A stretch of DNA of 64,000 nt from Palsa-504 sp963753225 (GCA_963753225.1 CAVWBQ010000018.1:44622-108621); one strand, 5' to 3'; shown: positions 1 to 8,190, numbered from the stretch's first letter. The notes: generated by a model not told the origin, from the letters alone. Made by a program: numbers and translations.

Positions 1-46
1 AGCTACTCGCCTAGAAAACCAGCACTGTGCGGGAAGGAGAACAGCC

Positions 47-274
47 ATGCCAGCTGCCGCCTGGTTCACACTGATCGTCGCCGCGCTGATCATCGCGATC
101 ACCGCGGTTGGCCTGCTCCGGGTCATCTTCCACCTCCGGGCGATCCGCCGGACGCTGGTCGCGACCACCGGGGGCGTCCAGGCCGTCGCGAGCCTGACGA
201 GCACCGTGCCGGAACGGCTGACCTCGGTCAACGCGAGCCTGAAACCCGTCCGCGATTTCTGCGAAACGGTCTGA
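47..274 (+). CDS. Small single-pass membrane protein (unknown function)
   Basis: A 75-aa protein with one N-terminal hydrophobic helix (about residues 7-30), followed by a basic stretch and a Ser/Thr/Val-rich tail. The start is preceded by a GGAG-type ribosome site (gggaaggag, about 8 nt upstream). It is the first of four consecutive small membrane-protein genes on the plus strand with the same plan: N-terminal TM helix, then a short polar tail. No family is recognised. The tight packing suggests the four products act together at the membrane; that is inference. Confidence 0.7.
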   Translation: MPAAAWFTLIVAALIIAITAVGLLRVIFHLRAIRRTLVATTGGVQAVASLTSTVPERLTSVNASLKPVRDFCETV

Positions 275-284
275 GGAGCCTGTT

Positions 285-557
285 ATGGAACCGCATGTCC
301 TTGCTGCGGGCACCAGCACCACCGGCTGGGTGGTGGGCTACACCATCGGCATCGTCATCGTGCTCGTGGTGGTGGCGCTCGTCGTGCCGATCCTGCTGCT
401 CGCCCGCTCGATCGGCAACGAGGCACCCAAGATCGACGACGCGCTGGGCGAGGCGGTGCAGAACACCGCGCCGCTCGGCGCGCTGCGCACCACGATCGAG
501 CACGCCACGATCATCATCGGCGGCCTGCAGCGCGGCCGCGCCAGGCTGGGAGGATGA
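285..557 (+). CDS. Small membrane protein, second of a four-gene set
   Basis: A 90-aa protein with one long hydrophobic segment (about residues 15-42) and a polar tail containing KIDDALGEAVQNTAPLGALRTTIEHA, an amphipathic helical stretch. A GGAG site precedes the ATG. Its stop overlaps the start of the next gene in an ATGA arrangement (554-557), so the two are probably translationally coupled. No domain family is recognised. The tail pattern (…N/T-A-…-L…) recurs in the neighbouring small proteins, which may be distant paralogues. Confidence 0.72.
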   Translation: MEPHVLAAGTSTTGWVVGYTIGIVIVLVVVALVVPILLLARSIGNEAPKIDDALGEAVQNTAPLGALRTTIEHATIIIGGLQRGRARLGG

Positions 558-850
558 CGATGCACACGGTGGCCATGTCCTCAACCGAGCACAACCTGTG
601 GACGATCGCGAACATCCTCGGCCTCGTCGTGGTGGTCGCGGTCGCGGCTCTGCTCAGCCTGCTCATCTACCTGGTGAAGATCATCGACCGCCGGGTTGTC
701 GCCGTCAGGGACACGCTCAAGGCGGCGGAGGCGAACACGGCGGATACCGTCCTGATCCCGCAGGTCGCCACCGGCGTGGAGGCCGTCCTCGCCGAGGGCC
801 TGCAGCACCATCTGTTCCTCGGCCGCGTGCTCGGAAAGGTGAGATCATGA
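554..850 (+). CDS. Small membrane protein, third of a four-gene set
   Basis: A 98-aa protein with one TM helix (about residues 18-42), then a basic flank and a tail (RDTLKAAEANTADTVLIPQVATGVEAVLAEGLQHH) predicted to be helical. It overlaps both neighbours by 4 bp: ATGA at 554-557 and again at 847-850. This is strong evidence for a coupled operon. A second in-frame ATG (560) is possible, but the overlap favours 554. Function unknown. Confidence 0.75.
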   Translation: MTMHTVAMSSTEHNLWTIANILGLVVVVAVAALLSLLIYLVKIIDRRVVAVRDTLKAAEANTADTVLIPQVATGVEAVLAEGLQHHLFLGRVLGKVRS

Positions 851-1209
851 CGGGGCTGGTTGTCTGGACGGTCATCGATGTCCTGCTGCTGATAGCCGGG
901 CTGGCGTTCTACCTGTTCTGGGTGGGCACGCTGCTCACCCGCATCGCCGGCAACCTGGAGGAGTGCGCCGAGATCGTCCGTACCATCGTGGGCCACGCCA
1001 AGCTCATCGGACCCGGGGTGGAGCACATCAACGAGACCGGCGGCGTGGTGGCGGGCGCGCTGCCGCTGCTGTACGGGATGGCCGAGGGCATCGTGGCCGG
1101 CGTCACCCCGAGGCCCGAGGCGCCCGCGGTGCCCGAGCCGGCCCGGCCCGCGTCGGGGACGCGCCGCTCGCGCCTGCTGGACGCGGTCGGCTTCGCCCCG
1201 AAGGCCTAA
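847..1209 (+). CDS. Small membrane protein, fourth of a four-gene set
   Basis: A 120-aa protein starting at the ATG inside the ATGA overlap with the preceding gene. One TM helix (about residues 4-28) is followed by a helical segment (NLEECAEIVRTIVGHAKLIGPGVEHINETGGVVAGALPLLYGMAEGI) and a Pro/Arg-rich tail. A longer open frame extends upstream through the two preceding genes, but the coupled ATG is the credible start. The 3' end overlaps the convergent gene at 1206 by 4 bp. No known family recognised. Confidence 0.75.
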   Translation: MTGLVVWTVIDVLLLIAGLAFYLFWVGTLLTRIAGNLEECAEIVRTIVGHAKLIGPGVEHINETGGVVAGALPLLYGMAEGIVAGVTPRPEAPAVPEPARPASGTRRSRLLDAVGFAPKA

Positions 1210-1649
1210 CCGGCCGGTCTCTGCGGCCGCGCCGGGTCCTTGGCCAGGCTGGGGGAGGACGAGGTGGTCCCGCCGATCCACTCGTCCTTCCACGCCTGGT
1301 CGAACTGCTGGTCGTTGCACTGGGGCTGGTAGATCGCGGTCAGCTCCCTGACGATCTGCTCCCGGTGCGGCCTGCCGCCGCCCGGCACTTCGTAGGTGCA
1401 GATGTAGACCTTCCACTTGGACCCGGCGCGCTTGACCCAGCGGTGCGCGCGCGGGTGCTGGAACGGGAACCGTTCCGCCGACAGGTCGTCGGAGTGACCC
1501 ACGTAGATGACCGCGTACTTGTCCGGCTTGGCGTCAGGCTCGGGCTTGTAGGCGATCGCGTACACCGCCGCCGTGGCCGACGGCGTCCAGCCCGCCAGCA
1601 GCCGGGGTCCCTCGAACGGGTATCCGGCCAGCGAGCCGAGCCGGATCAT
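1206..1649 (-). CDS. GIY-YIG-like domain protein
   Basis: A 147-aa protein. The central part resembles a GIY-YIG endonuclease fold: a first strand VYAI (about residue 29), a second strand with VIYVGHS (about 48-54, the YIG-equivalent), an HPRAHRW segment where the catalytic Arg usually lies, and REQIVRELTAIYQPQCN (about 98-114), which carries the expected acidic residue and terminal Asn. The residues after about 115 look disordered. It is translationally coupled (ATGA, 1646-1649) to the upstream 92-aa gene. The family call rests on motif spacing only; function is unknown, possibly a nuclease. Confidence 0.55.
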   Translation of the reverse strand: MIRLGSLAGYPFEGPRLLAGWTPSATAAVYAIAYKPEPDAKPDKYAVIYVGHSDDLSAERFPFQHPRAHRWVKRAGSKWKVYICTYEVPGGGRPHREQIVRELTAIYQPQCNDQQFDQAWKDEWIGGTTSSSPSLAKDPARPQRPAG

Positions 1650-1924
1650 CCGGCGGCGTCCTCGTCCTCGCTGACCGCCTCGGTCCGCACGATCGGAGCG
1701 GGCCGCAGCCTGGCCTTGCGGACGGCGCGCCAGAACTCCTCGGTGGCCTTCTCGATCGCCTCCTCGCGACTCACGGCTTCCACCACAAGCTGCGCGCCGT
1801 ACCGGTTGGTGCCGATACCCGTAGCGATCCCGTCGGTCGCCGCAACGGCGTCCGCGAGCTCGACTACCTCCTCACGAGACAGCACCCGGTCACCCTCGAC
1901 CTCGATCCCCACGCTCCACCTCAC
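1646..1924 (-). CDS. Small conserved-looking protein coupled to the GIY-YIG-like gene
   Basis: A 92-aa soluble acidic protein with a likely alpha/beta fold: a first strand RWSVGIEVEG, then REEVVELADAVAATDG, a second strand AQLVVEAVSREEAIEKATEEFWRAV, and an acidic C-terminus. The pattern (two strand-helix units, VEAVSREEAIEKA) resembles small ferredoxin-like domains, but no family is assigned. Its stop overlaps the downstream gene by 4 bp, so the two are probably co-translated and may be partners. Confidence 0.65.
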   Translation of the reverse strand: MRWSVGIEVEGDRVLSREEVVELADAVAATDGIATGIGTNRYGAQLVVEAVSREEAIEKATEEFWRAVRKARLRPAPIVRTEAVSEDEDAAG

Positions 1925-1998
1925 GGCACGCTCCCCACTGGCACGCTCCTAGTTAAGCACCCGCGTGCCGAGAGCCGTCGGCGGACTTCCCGCCTTTG

Positions 1999-3138
1999 CT
2001 AATTCAGGCCCGGCAGCACGGCGGCGAGTTTCTCCAGGCTGGCTAGGTCATGGCCGGACAGCAGCAGGTCGATGTGCGGCGCGGCCACCATCATCCCGAG
2101 CGTGCTCGGCCGGAACGACCGGTCGTCGCCCTTGTGCGGGTTCAGCCAGACCAGCCGGTGGCACAGCAGGGACAGCCGCTCCATCGCCGCCGCGAGCACC
2201 GCGGGATCCCCGCGGTCAAGCCCGTCCGAGCAGATCACCACGATGCCGCCCCGGCACATGCCGCGTCGCGCCCAGCCGCGGACGAAGGCGTCCAGGCTGT
2301 CCCCGATCCTTGTCCCGCCGTCCCAGTCGAAGGCCGCCCGTGCTGCCCGCTCCAGCGCCTCGTCCGGGCGCCGGCACTCCATCGCCCCGGTCACCCTGGT
2401 CAGCCGGGTACCGAAGCAGAAGACCTCGACCCGCCCGGCCGACCGCTTCGCGGAGTGCGCGAACTGCAGCAGGCTGCGCGAGTAGTCGGCCATCGACCCG
2501 GAGATGTCCAGGATCAGGATCAACGGCCGCAGCCGGACCTTCCGCCGCCGCCAGTACAGCCGGGCGGGCTCGCCGTGCATGCGCATGGATTCCCGGACGG
2601 TCCGCCGGGGGTCGGGACGGGTTCCGGACCTGGCGGCGGCGCTGCGCCGGGTCCGCCGGCGAGGCGGTGTCAGCCGGATCCTGGCCATGATGCGGCGCAA
2701 CGCGGCGAGTTCGGCGGGCGTGCAGGCCGCGAACGACTTGTGCTTGAGCGCGTCGACGTCGGAGGCCGTCCAGCCGAGCACGGCGTCGTCCTCCTCGCCG
2801 GAATCACCCGGTTCGACCGCCGGGATCGCCAGCGTGCCCTGGGCCTGCGCCGACGCGCGCAGCATGAGGGCCAGTTCCTCGTCCGGGCCCTCGGCGCCGA
2901 GGAAGAACCGGCGAAATACCTCGTCGTACCTGGCGATGTCGTCGTGCCGGCTCACCAGCGTGGTCCGCCCGGCCCAGTACAGGTCGACCAGGTCGGACGG
3001 ATCCAGCCGGGCCAGCGCCGAACAGTAGACCAGCACGTCCCCGGAACCGACCGCGAGCCCGGCCGCGCGCAGTTCGCCGGCGAAGCGGACCAGCAGGCCG
3101 GTGAAGGGGTCGGGAGGGCGGGGGAGGGCGTCAGGCAC
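1999..3138 (-). CDS. CoxE-like VWA domain protein, partner of the MoxR ATPase
   Basis: A 379-aa protein of the VWA-containing CoxE family. The start chosen is the GTG at 3138, which overlaps the stop of the upstream ATPase gene and follows a GGAGG site; a longer frame to 3183 lacks support. Residues 10-100 form the CoxE N-terminal helical region. The VWA domain begins near residue 205 and has a full MIDAS: D211-x-S213-x-S215 (DISGSM), T276 (GGTRIG) and D305 (CSDGLD). CoxE proteins work with a MoxR/CoxD AAA+ ATPase in metal-centre or complex maturation. No carbon monoxide dehydrogenase genes lie nearby, so the client is unknown. Confidence 0.9.
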   Translation of the reverse strand: MPDALPRPPDPFTGLLVRFAGELRAAGLAVGSGDVLVYCSALARLDPSDLVDLYWAGRTTLVSRHDDIARYDEVFRRFFLGAEGPDEELALMLRASAQAQGTLAIPAVEPGDSGEEDDAVLGWTASDVDALKHKSFAACTPAELAALRRIMARIRLTPPRRRTRRSAAARSGTRPDPRRTVRESMRMHGEPARLYWRRRKVRLRPLILILDISGSMADYSRSLLQFAHSAKRSAGRVEVFCFGTRLTRVTGAMECRRPDEALERAARAAFDWDGGTRIGDSLDAFVRGWARRGMCRGGIVVICSDGLDRGDPAVLAAAMERLSLLCHRLVWLNPHKGDDRSFRPSTLGMMVAAPHIDLLLSGHDLASLEKLAAVLPGLN

Positions 3139-4006
3139 CGGAGGTGACCTCCTCCAGGTTGTCGCGCACCACCTCGAGGTCATCGCGGTCCTTGACCACC
3201 GCGCCGAGCGTGTCCTGCGCGTTGCCGGCGTGCAGGTCGGTCTCGCCCAGGAAGTCCAGCGTCCGGGCCCAGTCGATGGTCTCCGCCACGCCTGGCGGCT
3301 TGGCCAGGTCGAGCTCGCGCAGCCGGTGGACCGCCGCGACCACCTTGCGGGCCAGCGCCGCGGACACGCCAGGCTCCCTGATCAGGACGATCTCGACCTC
3401 CCGTTCGGCGGCCGGGTATCCGATCCAGTGGTAGAGGCAGCGTCGTTTCAGCGCGTCGTGCAGCTCGCGGGTCCGGTTGGAGGTCAGCACCACCAGCGGC
3501 GCGCTCTCTGCCTTGACGGTGCCGATCTCGGGGATGCTGATCTGGAAGTCCGACAGCACCTCGAGCAGGAAGGCCTCGAACTCGTCGTCGGCCCGGTCGA
3601 TCTCATCGATCAGCAGCACGGCCTGGTCGCCGGCCCTGACCGCCTCGAGCAGCGGCCGTTCCAGCAGGAACTTCGGGCCGAACAGCTTGTCCACCGCGTC
3701 GTCGCCGGCCAGCGCGTGCTCGGACAGCGCCCGGATGTGCAGCATCTGGCGGGCGTAGTCCCACTCGTACAGCGCCTGGTTGGTGTCGATGCCCTCATAG
3801 CACTGCAGCCGGATCAGCTTGCGGCCGGACACCGACGCCATCACCTTCGCGACCTCGGTCTTGCCGACCCCTACCTCGCCCTCGAGCAGGACGGGCCGGT
3901 TCAGCGACAGCGCCACGAACAGCGCCGTGGCCAGGCCGCGGTCGGCGAGGTAGCCGCCCTGCCGCAGGGTCTCGGTCAGCTCGCCGACGGTGGCCGGGTT
4001 CGCCAT
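3131..4006 (-). CDS. MoxR/CoxD-type AAA+ ATPase
   Basis: A 291-aa MoxR-family ATPase. Walker A is GEVGVGKT (residues 43-50), Walker B is LLIDEIDR (131-138), and sensor 1 is VVLTSNRTREL. The length is normal for the CoxD subgroup. It overlaps the VWA gene by 8 bp and follows the 88-aa gene by 3 nt, so the three form one operon. MoxR ATPases act as chaperones with VWA partners to insert cofactors or remodel complexes; the client cannot be read from this context. Confidence 0.93.
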   Translation of the reverse strand: MANPATVGELTETLRQGGYLADRGLATALFVALSLNRPVLLEGEVGVGKTEVAKVMASVSGRKLIRLQCYEGIDTNQALYEWDYARQMLHIRALSEHALAGDDAVDKLFGPKFLLERPLLEAVRAGDQAVLLIDEIDRADDEFEAFLLEVLSDFQISIPEIGTVKAESAPLVVLTSNRTRELHDALKRRCLYHWIGYPAAEREVEIVLIREPGVSAALARKVVAAVHRLRELDLAKPPGVAETIDWARTLDFLGETDLHAGNAQDTLGAVVKDRDDLEVVRDNLEEVTSGA

Positions 4007-4009
4007 CCG

Positions 4010-4276
4010 TTAGGACTCGGACGCTTGAGGCCCGAGGACCAGGTCTCGCACGCTGCCCGCGCCGTCGTTCAGCTTGCCCTCGCGGGCGAGCTGGGCCCGC
4101 CAGGCGAGCCGCAGGTCGCCGTCGGTTTCCTCGGCCAGGCCGTCGAAGCCCACGTCGGTCATCCGCTTGCAGGATTTGGTGGTGCCGCAGGCTTCCTCGA
4201 CGTCCGCGGCGGACTGTCCCCGGGCGCTCCACATCTCGCGGAGTACCTCGAGGGCTTCTTCGGTGTTGCCGCTCAT
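4010..4276 (-). CDS. Small protein leading the MoxR-VWA operon (unknown)
   Basis: An 88-aa soluble protein with two predicted helical regions (EEALEVLREMWSARGQSAADVEEACGT and LAEETDGDLRLAWRAQLAREGKL). It has two Cys residues, one in each of the motifs ACGTTKSC, which might bind a metal or form a disulfide. It begins the operon and ends 3 nt before the MoxR ATPase start, so it may be an adaptor or client of the ATPase. No family recognised. Confidence 0.65.
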   Translation of the reverse strand: MSGNTEEALEVLREMWSARGQSAADVEEACGTTKSCKRMTDVGFDGLAEETDGDLRLAWRAQLAREGKLNDGAGSVRDLVLGPQASES

Positions 4277-4383
4277 CCGCTGACAGCCTCCTTACCTCTC
4301 TACCGAGGGTAGATCCTGGTCGCGGCCCAGGCGACCGCGGATTAAGGTAAGTCTTATCGGGACCGAACGGACCCGGGGCTGCC

Positions 4384-5733
4384 TCAGCCTTCCAGCGCGC
4401 CCCGCATGGGCTGGAGCTTGACCAGGGTCTCGGCGAGCTCGGCGGCCGGCTCGGAGCCCGCCACGATGCCGCACCCGGCGAACAGCCGGGCGGTGCGCCC
4501 GGATAGCTGGCCGCATCGCAGCGCGATGCCCCACTCGCCATTCCCGTCGGCGTCCACCCAGCCGACCGGCCCTGCGTACCGCTCCCGGTCCATATGCTCG
4601 AGGTCGCGGATCAGCTCGAGCGCGACCGCGGCAGGGGTACCGCAGACGGCAGCCGGCGGATGCACCGCCGCGGCCAGCCCCAGTGCCGACCGCGGCATCT
4701 TGCCGTCGGCCAGCGTGCCGTGCACCTGGGTACCCAGGTGCTGGAGGTTCGGGAACTTCAGCAGCGACGGCCGCGGCTCGACGTCGAGGATCTCGCACAG
4801 CGGCCCGAGCGCCTCGCGTATCGAGTCGACCGCGTAGGCGTGCTCTTCGTTGTTCTTCGCCGAGGCCAGCAGTTCCTCGCCCAGGGCCTCGTCCTGTGCC
4901 GGGTCGGCCCCGCGCGGCAGCGTTCCGCCGAGCACCAGCGCGCTGACCTGATCCCCGGCCCGCCGGACGAGCAGTTCGGGGGTAGCGCCGATCATGCCGT
5001 CGCAGGCGAACGTAAAGCAGTCCGGATAGCGGCCCGCCAGCCGCCGCAGCAGGACCCGCGCGTCGATGGGCTCGTCGGCGGTAGCGAACACGTCGCGGGC
5101 GAGCACCACTTTGCGCAGGCCGCCCGCCTTGATCGCGGCGACGGCCTCGGCCACCGCCCGCTCCCAGCGCGGCCCTGGCAGGCTGCCGTCCCGCCAGCGG
5201 ATCAAGGGGGGTCTGGGGGGATGGGTCCCCCCAGGCGCGGGGGGGTCCCCGGGGGGGTCGTCCCCCCGGGAGCCAGCACTATCGGTGACCGTGGTGAGCC
5301 AGGCCCGGCCACGGCCGTCCCGGCCCAGCACCGTGCGCGGGACGATCAGGACCGAGCCGTCCGACGAGGCGTCGAACGTGAAGGTGCCGAACGCGACCAG
5401 GCCCGAGCCGCGCACCCGGACCCGGTCGTCGACGTCGGCGGCGTCGAACACCGAGCGAAGCCACTTCTCCCCGGCGGTGAACCTGTCGTCGCCGGCCGGG
5501 AGCGTGACCCTGACCGCCTCGCCCCAGCCGGCCAGGCCGGCCCCGTGATGTACCCAGGCGACCACGTCCGGCTGGGGGATTCGCTCGAGCAGGTCCCCGG
5601 GATCGGGCACGGCGACGGTACGGACGAGCAGGCGCCCCGATCCCTGGCGCTCCTTACGGCTCAGCACCCGCACTCTGCCATAGGAGTCCCGTACGCCGTC
5701 CGTGTCACCTCGTAACCCGCCACGAACCCACAT
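4384..5733 (-). CDS. Isochorismate synthase (chorismate-binding enzyme family)
   Basis: A 449-aa chorismate-utilising enzyme (MenF/EntC/DhbC type) that converts chorismate to isochorismate for menaquinone or siderophore synthesis. Diagnostic stretches include LRKVVLARD, FTFACDGMIGATPELLVRR, LGGTLPRGAD, KNNEEHAYAVDSIREAL, HLGTQVHGTL, HPPAAVCGTPAAVALELI and ERYAGPVGWVDADGNGEW, which cover the catalytic Lys/Glu and Mg-binding regions. The ATG at 5733 lies 1 nt after the MMPL stop but lacks a good ribosome site, so a downstream start is possible. Residues around 150-178 are encoded by an unusual poly-G/poly-C palindromic insert (Gly/Asp/Pro-rich). No menaquinone or siderophore genes adjoin it. 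Confidence 0.9.
   Translation of the reverse strand: MWVRGGLRGDTDGVRDSYGRVRVLSRKERQGSGRLLVRTVAVPDPGDLLERIPQPDVVAWVHHGAGLAGWGEAVRVTLPAGDDRFTAGEKWLRSVFDAADVDDRVRVRGSGLVAFGTFTFDASSDGSVLIVPRTVLGRDGRGRAWLTTVTDSAGSRGDDPPGDPPAPGGTHPPRPPLIRWRDGSLPGPRWERAVAEAVAAIKAGGLRKVVLARDVFATADEPIDARVLLRRLAGRYPDCFTFACDGMIGATPELLVRRAGDQVSALVLGGTLPRGADPAQDEALGEELLASAKNNEEHAYAVDSIREALGPLCEILDVEPRPSLLKFPNLQHLGTQVHGTLADGKMPRSALGLAAAVHPPAAVCGTPAAVALELIRDLEHMDRERYAGPVGWVDADGNGEWGIALRCGQLSGRTARLFAGCGIVAGSEPAAELAETLVKLQPMRGALEG
5206..5270. repeat. G/C-run palindromic insert inside the isochorismate synthase gene
   Basis: This tract consists almost wholly of 4-7-nt G and C runs. It contains two hairpins: 5215-5232 (GGGGGG, 6-nt loop, CCCCCC) and 5248-5270 (CCCGGGGGG, 5-nt loop, CCCCCCGGG). 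It stays in frame and encodes a Pro/Asp/Gly linker between the N-terminal region and the catalytic core. The base composition is unlike the rest of the gene, which suggests a palindromic repeat tolerated in frame. Confidence 0.75.
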
Positions 5734-5734
5734 T

Positions 5735-7966
5735 CTAGGCGGCGTCCGTCACTGCCCCGCTTTCCGGGTTGGCCAGCAGGCTCCCCTTCCGTGGCCGGGC
5801 TAGCCGGCTGGGCCACCAGACATGACGTCCGATGTCCAGCGTCAGCGCGGTCACGAGCACCGAGCGGACGATGATCGTGTCGAGCAGGACGCCCAGCGCG
5901 ACCGCGAACCCGATCTCGGTGAATTCCACCAGCGGCAGCGTGCCGAGCATGGCGAAGGTGCCCGCCAGCACCAGGCCCGCCGAGGTGATGACGCCGCCCG
6001 TCGCGGCCAGGCCGGTGAGCGCACCACGCCAGGTCCCGGACCGGATCGACTCCTCCCGCACCCGGGTCATGAGGAAGATGTTGTAGTCGATGCCGAGCGC
6101 CACCAGGAACACGAAGACGAACAGCGGCAACCCGGTGTCCGCGCCCGCGAAGCCGAACACGTGCTTGAAGAACAGCGCGGAGATGCCGAGCGCGGAGCCG
6201 AACGACAGCACCACGGTGGCGATCAGCACGAGCGGCGCCACGATCGCCCGCAGCAGCAGGCCCAGGATGAGCAGCACCACGCCGAGGATCAGCGGGATAA
6301 GCAGGTCCCGGTCATGGGTGGCGGCGCTCTCCACGTCCTTGTTGATCGCGGTGCCGCCGCCGACCTTGGCGTCCGCGCCCGGGATGCCGTGCACCTCGGT
6401 CCGGACCTTATCCACCAGGGTGTAGGCGGCCGGGCTGTCCGGAGATGGCGTCATCGTCGCCTGCAGGAAGGACCGGCCTTCCCTGGTCACCGGCTGGGTG
6501 ACCGACGCGATGCCGGGCGTGCCCGCGAGTGCGGTCCTGACCTGGCCCGAGCTGGACGCGGTGGAGATCACCTCGATGGGCTCTCCGGAGCCGGCCGGGA
6601 AGTACTTGGCCAGCACGTTCTGCGCGGCGATGGACGGCGGGGTGCCGCGGAACGATTGCGCCGCGGTCAGGGCGCCGAACTTGAACCCGATCATCCCGGC
6701 CGCGCCGGCCGCCAGCAGGATCGCGGTTACCAGCCACACCGTGCGCGGGCGGCGGCTGATGGCCTGGCCGGCTCGTGACCAGAGCCCGCGCCTGGTCGGC
6801 TCGGGCGAGCCGAAACCCGGCCGGACCGGCCAGAAGATCCACCGGCCGAAGATCACGAGCATCGCGGGCAGCAGCGTGATCATCGCGAGCAGCCCCACGG
6901 CGATGCCGACGGCGGCGACAGGGCCGAGCCCGGAGATGTCGTTGGATTCGGCCGCGAGCAGGCAGAGCATGCCGGCCACGACGGTCAGCCCGCTGGCGAT
7001 GATGGCCGGGCCCGCCCGGCGCAGGGCCACCGCCATGGCCTCGTGCCGGTCCGCGTGCCTGCGCAGTTCCTCCCGGTACCTGGCGATGAGCAACAGCGCG
7101 TAGTCGGTGCTCGCGCCGATCACCAGGACGACCAGGATGCCCTCGCTCTGCCCGTTGACGGTCAGGTTGGCGTGCTGGGTGAGCAGGTAGATCACGGCCT
7201 GGGCCACGGTCAGCGCCACGCCCGCGGACAAGATCGGCAGCAGCCACAGCACCGGGCTGCGGTAAGTAAGCAACAGCAGCACGATCACCACGGCCAGGGT
7301 GGCGTACAGCAAGGTGCTGTCGATGCCCTTGAAGATCTTGATCTGGTCGGCCGCGCTCGCCGCCGGCCCGCCGACGTACACCTTCAGCCCGGCACTGTCC
7401 TTGCCGGCGGCATCCTTCACGTTGGAGATGAAGCCGCCGATGTCGCTGTTGAAGCCGAGGTTCGCGCCTATGACGGTCTGGATCGCCTTGTGGTCCTTGG
7501 ACACCAGCGGTGGGGCGACCCGCCCGTCCACCGCGCCCAGTGAGGCGAAGTAACGCGCGTCGGCCTTCGCCTTCTGCAGGTCGGCCGCTGTCACCCCGCT
7601 GTCGCGCACGTACACGACCAGGGCGGGGTTGAGGTTCTTGGACTGGAACAGGTTCTGCTCGTTGAGTTCCTGGGTGGACTCGGCCGACGACGGCAGGTAC
7701 GCCGACGCGTCGTTCTTCTCCGCTCCCTGCAGCTTGCCCGCCAGGCCCCCGAGCGCGGCGACCACCAGGATCCAGAACGCGACCACCAGGTACTTCGACC
7801 GGCGGCCGCAAACGAACGCGATCAGGCGGCTTCCGCCTGATCGCGGCTGATCTGGTCTGGCCCCTCTGACCCCGTCAGCTCCGGGGTCCCCGAACCCCGG
7901 AGCCTGTGAGTTCCTCGTGTGCTGACCCGGCGCATTACGGGGCGCCCCCGTGGTCCCGCGTGCCAC
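5735..7966 (-). CDS. MMPL/RND-family transporter
   Basis: A 743-aa integral membrane exporter of the MMPL branch of RND transporters. Two halves each carry one TM helix, a large extracytoplasmic loop (first TM after SRLIAFVCGRRSKYLVVAFWILVVAALGG) and a five- to six-TM block. Characteristic motifs are GASTDYALLLIARYREELR (first half) and FVFLVALGIDYNIFLMTRVREESIR (second half), holding the proton-relay Asp-Tyr pairs. The GTG at 7966 is chosen because GAGGAGGA precedes it by about 5 nt; longer starts lack a site. Such proteins export lipids or drugs. The substrate here is unknown. An operator-like palindrome lies upstream. Confidence 0.9.
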   Translation of the reverse strand: MARGTTGAPRNAPGQHTRNSQAPGFGDPGADGVRGARPDQPRSGGSRLIAFVCGRRSKYLVVAFWILVVAALGGLAGKLQGAEKNDASAYLPSSAESTQELNEQNLFQSKNLNPALVVYVRDSGVTAADLQKAKADARYFASLGAVDGRVAPPLVSKDHKAIQTVIGANLGFNSDIGGFISNVKDAAGKDSAGLKVYVGGPAASAADQIKIFKGIDSTLLYATLAVVIVLLLLTYRSPVLWLLPILSAGVALTVAQAVIYLLTQHANLTVNGQSEGILVVLVIGASTDYALLLIARYREELRRHADRHEAMAVALRRAGPAIIASGLTVVAGMLCLLAAESNDISGLGPVAAVGIAVGLLAMITLLPAMLVIFGRWIFWPVRPGFGSPEPTRRGLWSRAGQAISRRPRTVWLVTAILLAAGAAGMIGFKFGALTAAQSFRGTPPSIAAQNVLAKYFPAGSGEPIEVISTASSSGQVRTALAGTPGIASVTQPVTREGRSFLQATMTPSPDSPAAYTLVDKVRTEVHGIPGADAKVGGGTAINKDVESAATHDRDLLIPLILGVVLLILGLLLRAIVAPLVLIATVVLSFGSALGISALFFKHVFGFAGADTGLPLFVFVFLVALGIDYNIFLMTRVREESIRSGTWRGALTGLAATGGVITSAGLVLAGTFAMLGTLPLVEFTEIGFAVALGVLLDTIIVRSVLVTALTLDIGRHVWWPSRLARPRKGSLLANPESGAVTDAA

Positions 7967-8012
7967 GTCGTCCTCCTCACGTCTTGAAAGATCCTGATAG
8001 CATGTCCAAGGA

Positions 8013-8044
8013 ATACGATGTATCGCATCGCCTGAGCATGTCAA
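8013..8044 (-). promoter_or_regulatory. Promoter with overlapping palindromic operator for the MMPL gene
   Basis: The minus strand has a consensus -35 TTGACA (8039-8044) and, 16 nt on, a weak -10 TACATC (8017-8022). An imperfect palindrome, ATACGATGTATCGCAT on the plus strand (8013-8028; seven paired positions per arm, one mismatch, GT centre), overlaps the -10. This placement fits repression by a TetR-type regulator, the usual control of MMPL exporters. No such regulator gene is in the window. Confidence 0.5.
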
Positions 8045-8190
8045 GTTATATCTCGATTTTCGCCCCTTTCGGGGGTTTCTCGCTGTCCGGCCATTCCGGG
8101 CGTCAGGTCCCGGTTTCCCGCGGTATCCACCGTTCGGCTGATCCGAGCCCAGCGCCCGCCTGGGGGAGCCGGGGTGCGCGGAGCGGGGCA

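Noticed and set aside
1643..1657. GCCGGAT-G-ATCCGGC palindrome at the junction of the two small minus-strand genes
   Set aside because: It lies within coding sequence at the ATGA overlap and is explained by Ala/Gly/Asp codons.
4340..4358. Iron-box-like sequence (TTAAGGTAAGTCTTATC) near the isochorismate synthase gene
   Set aside because: Only 4-bp arms pair, it is downstream of that gene on its strand, and no siderophore genes are nearby.
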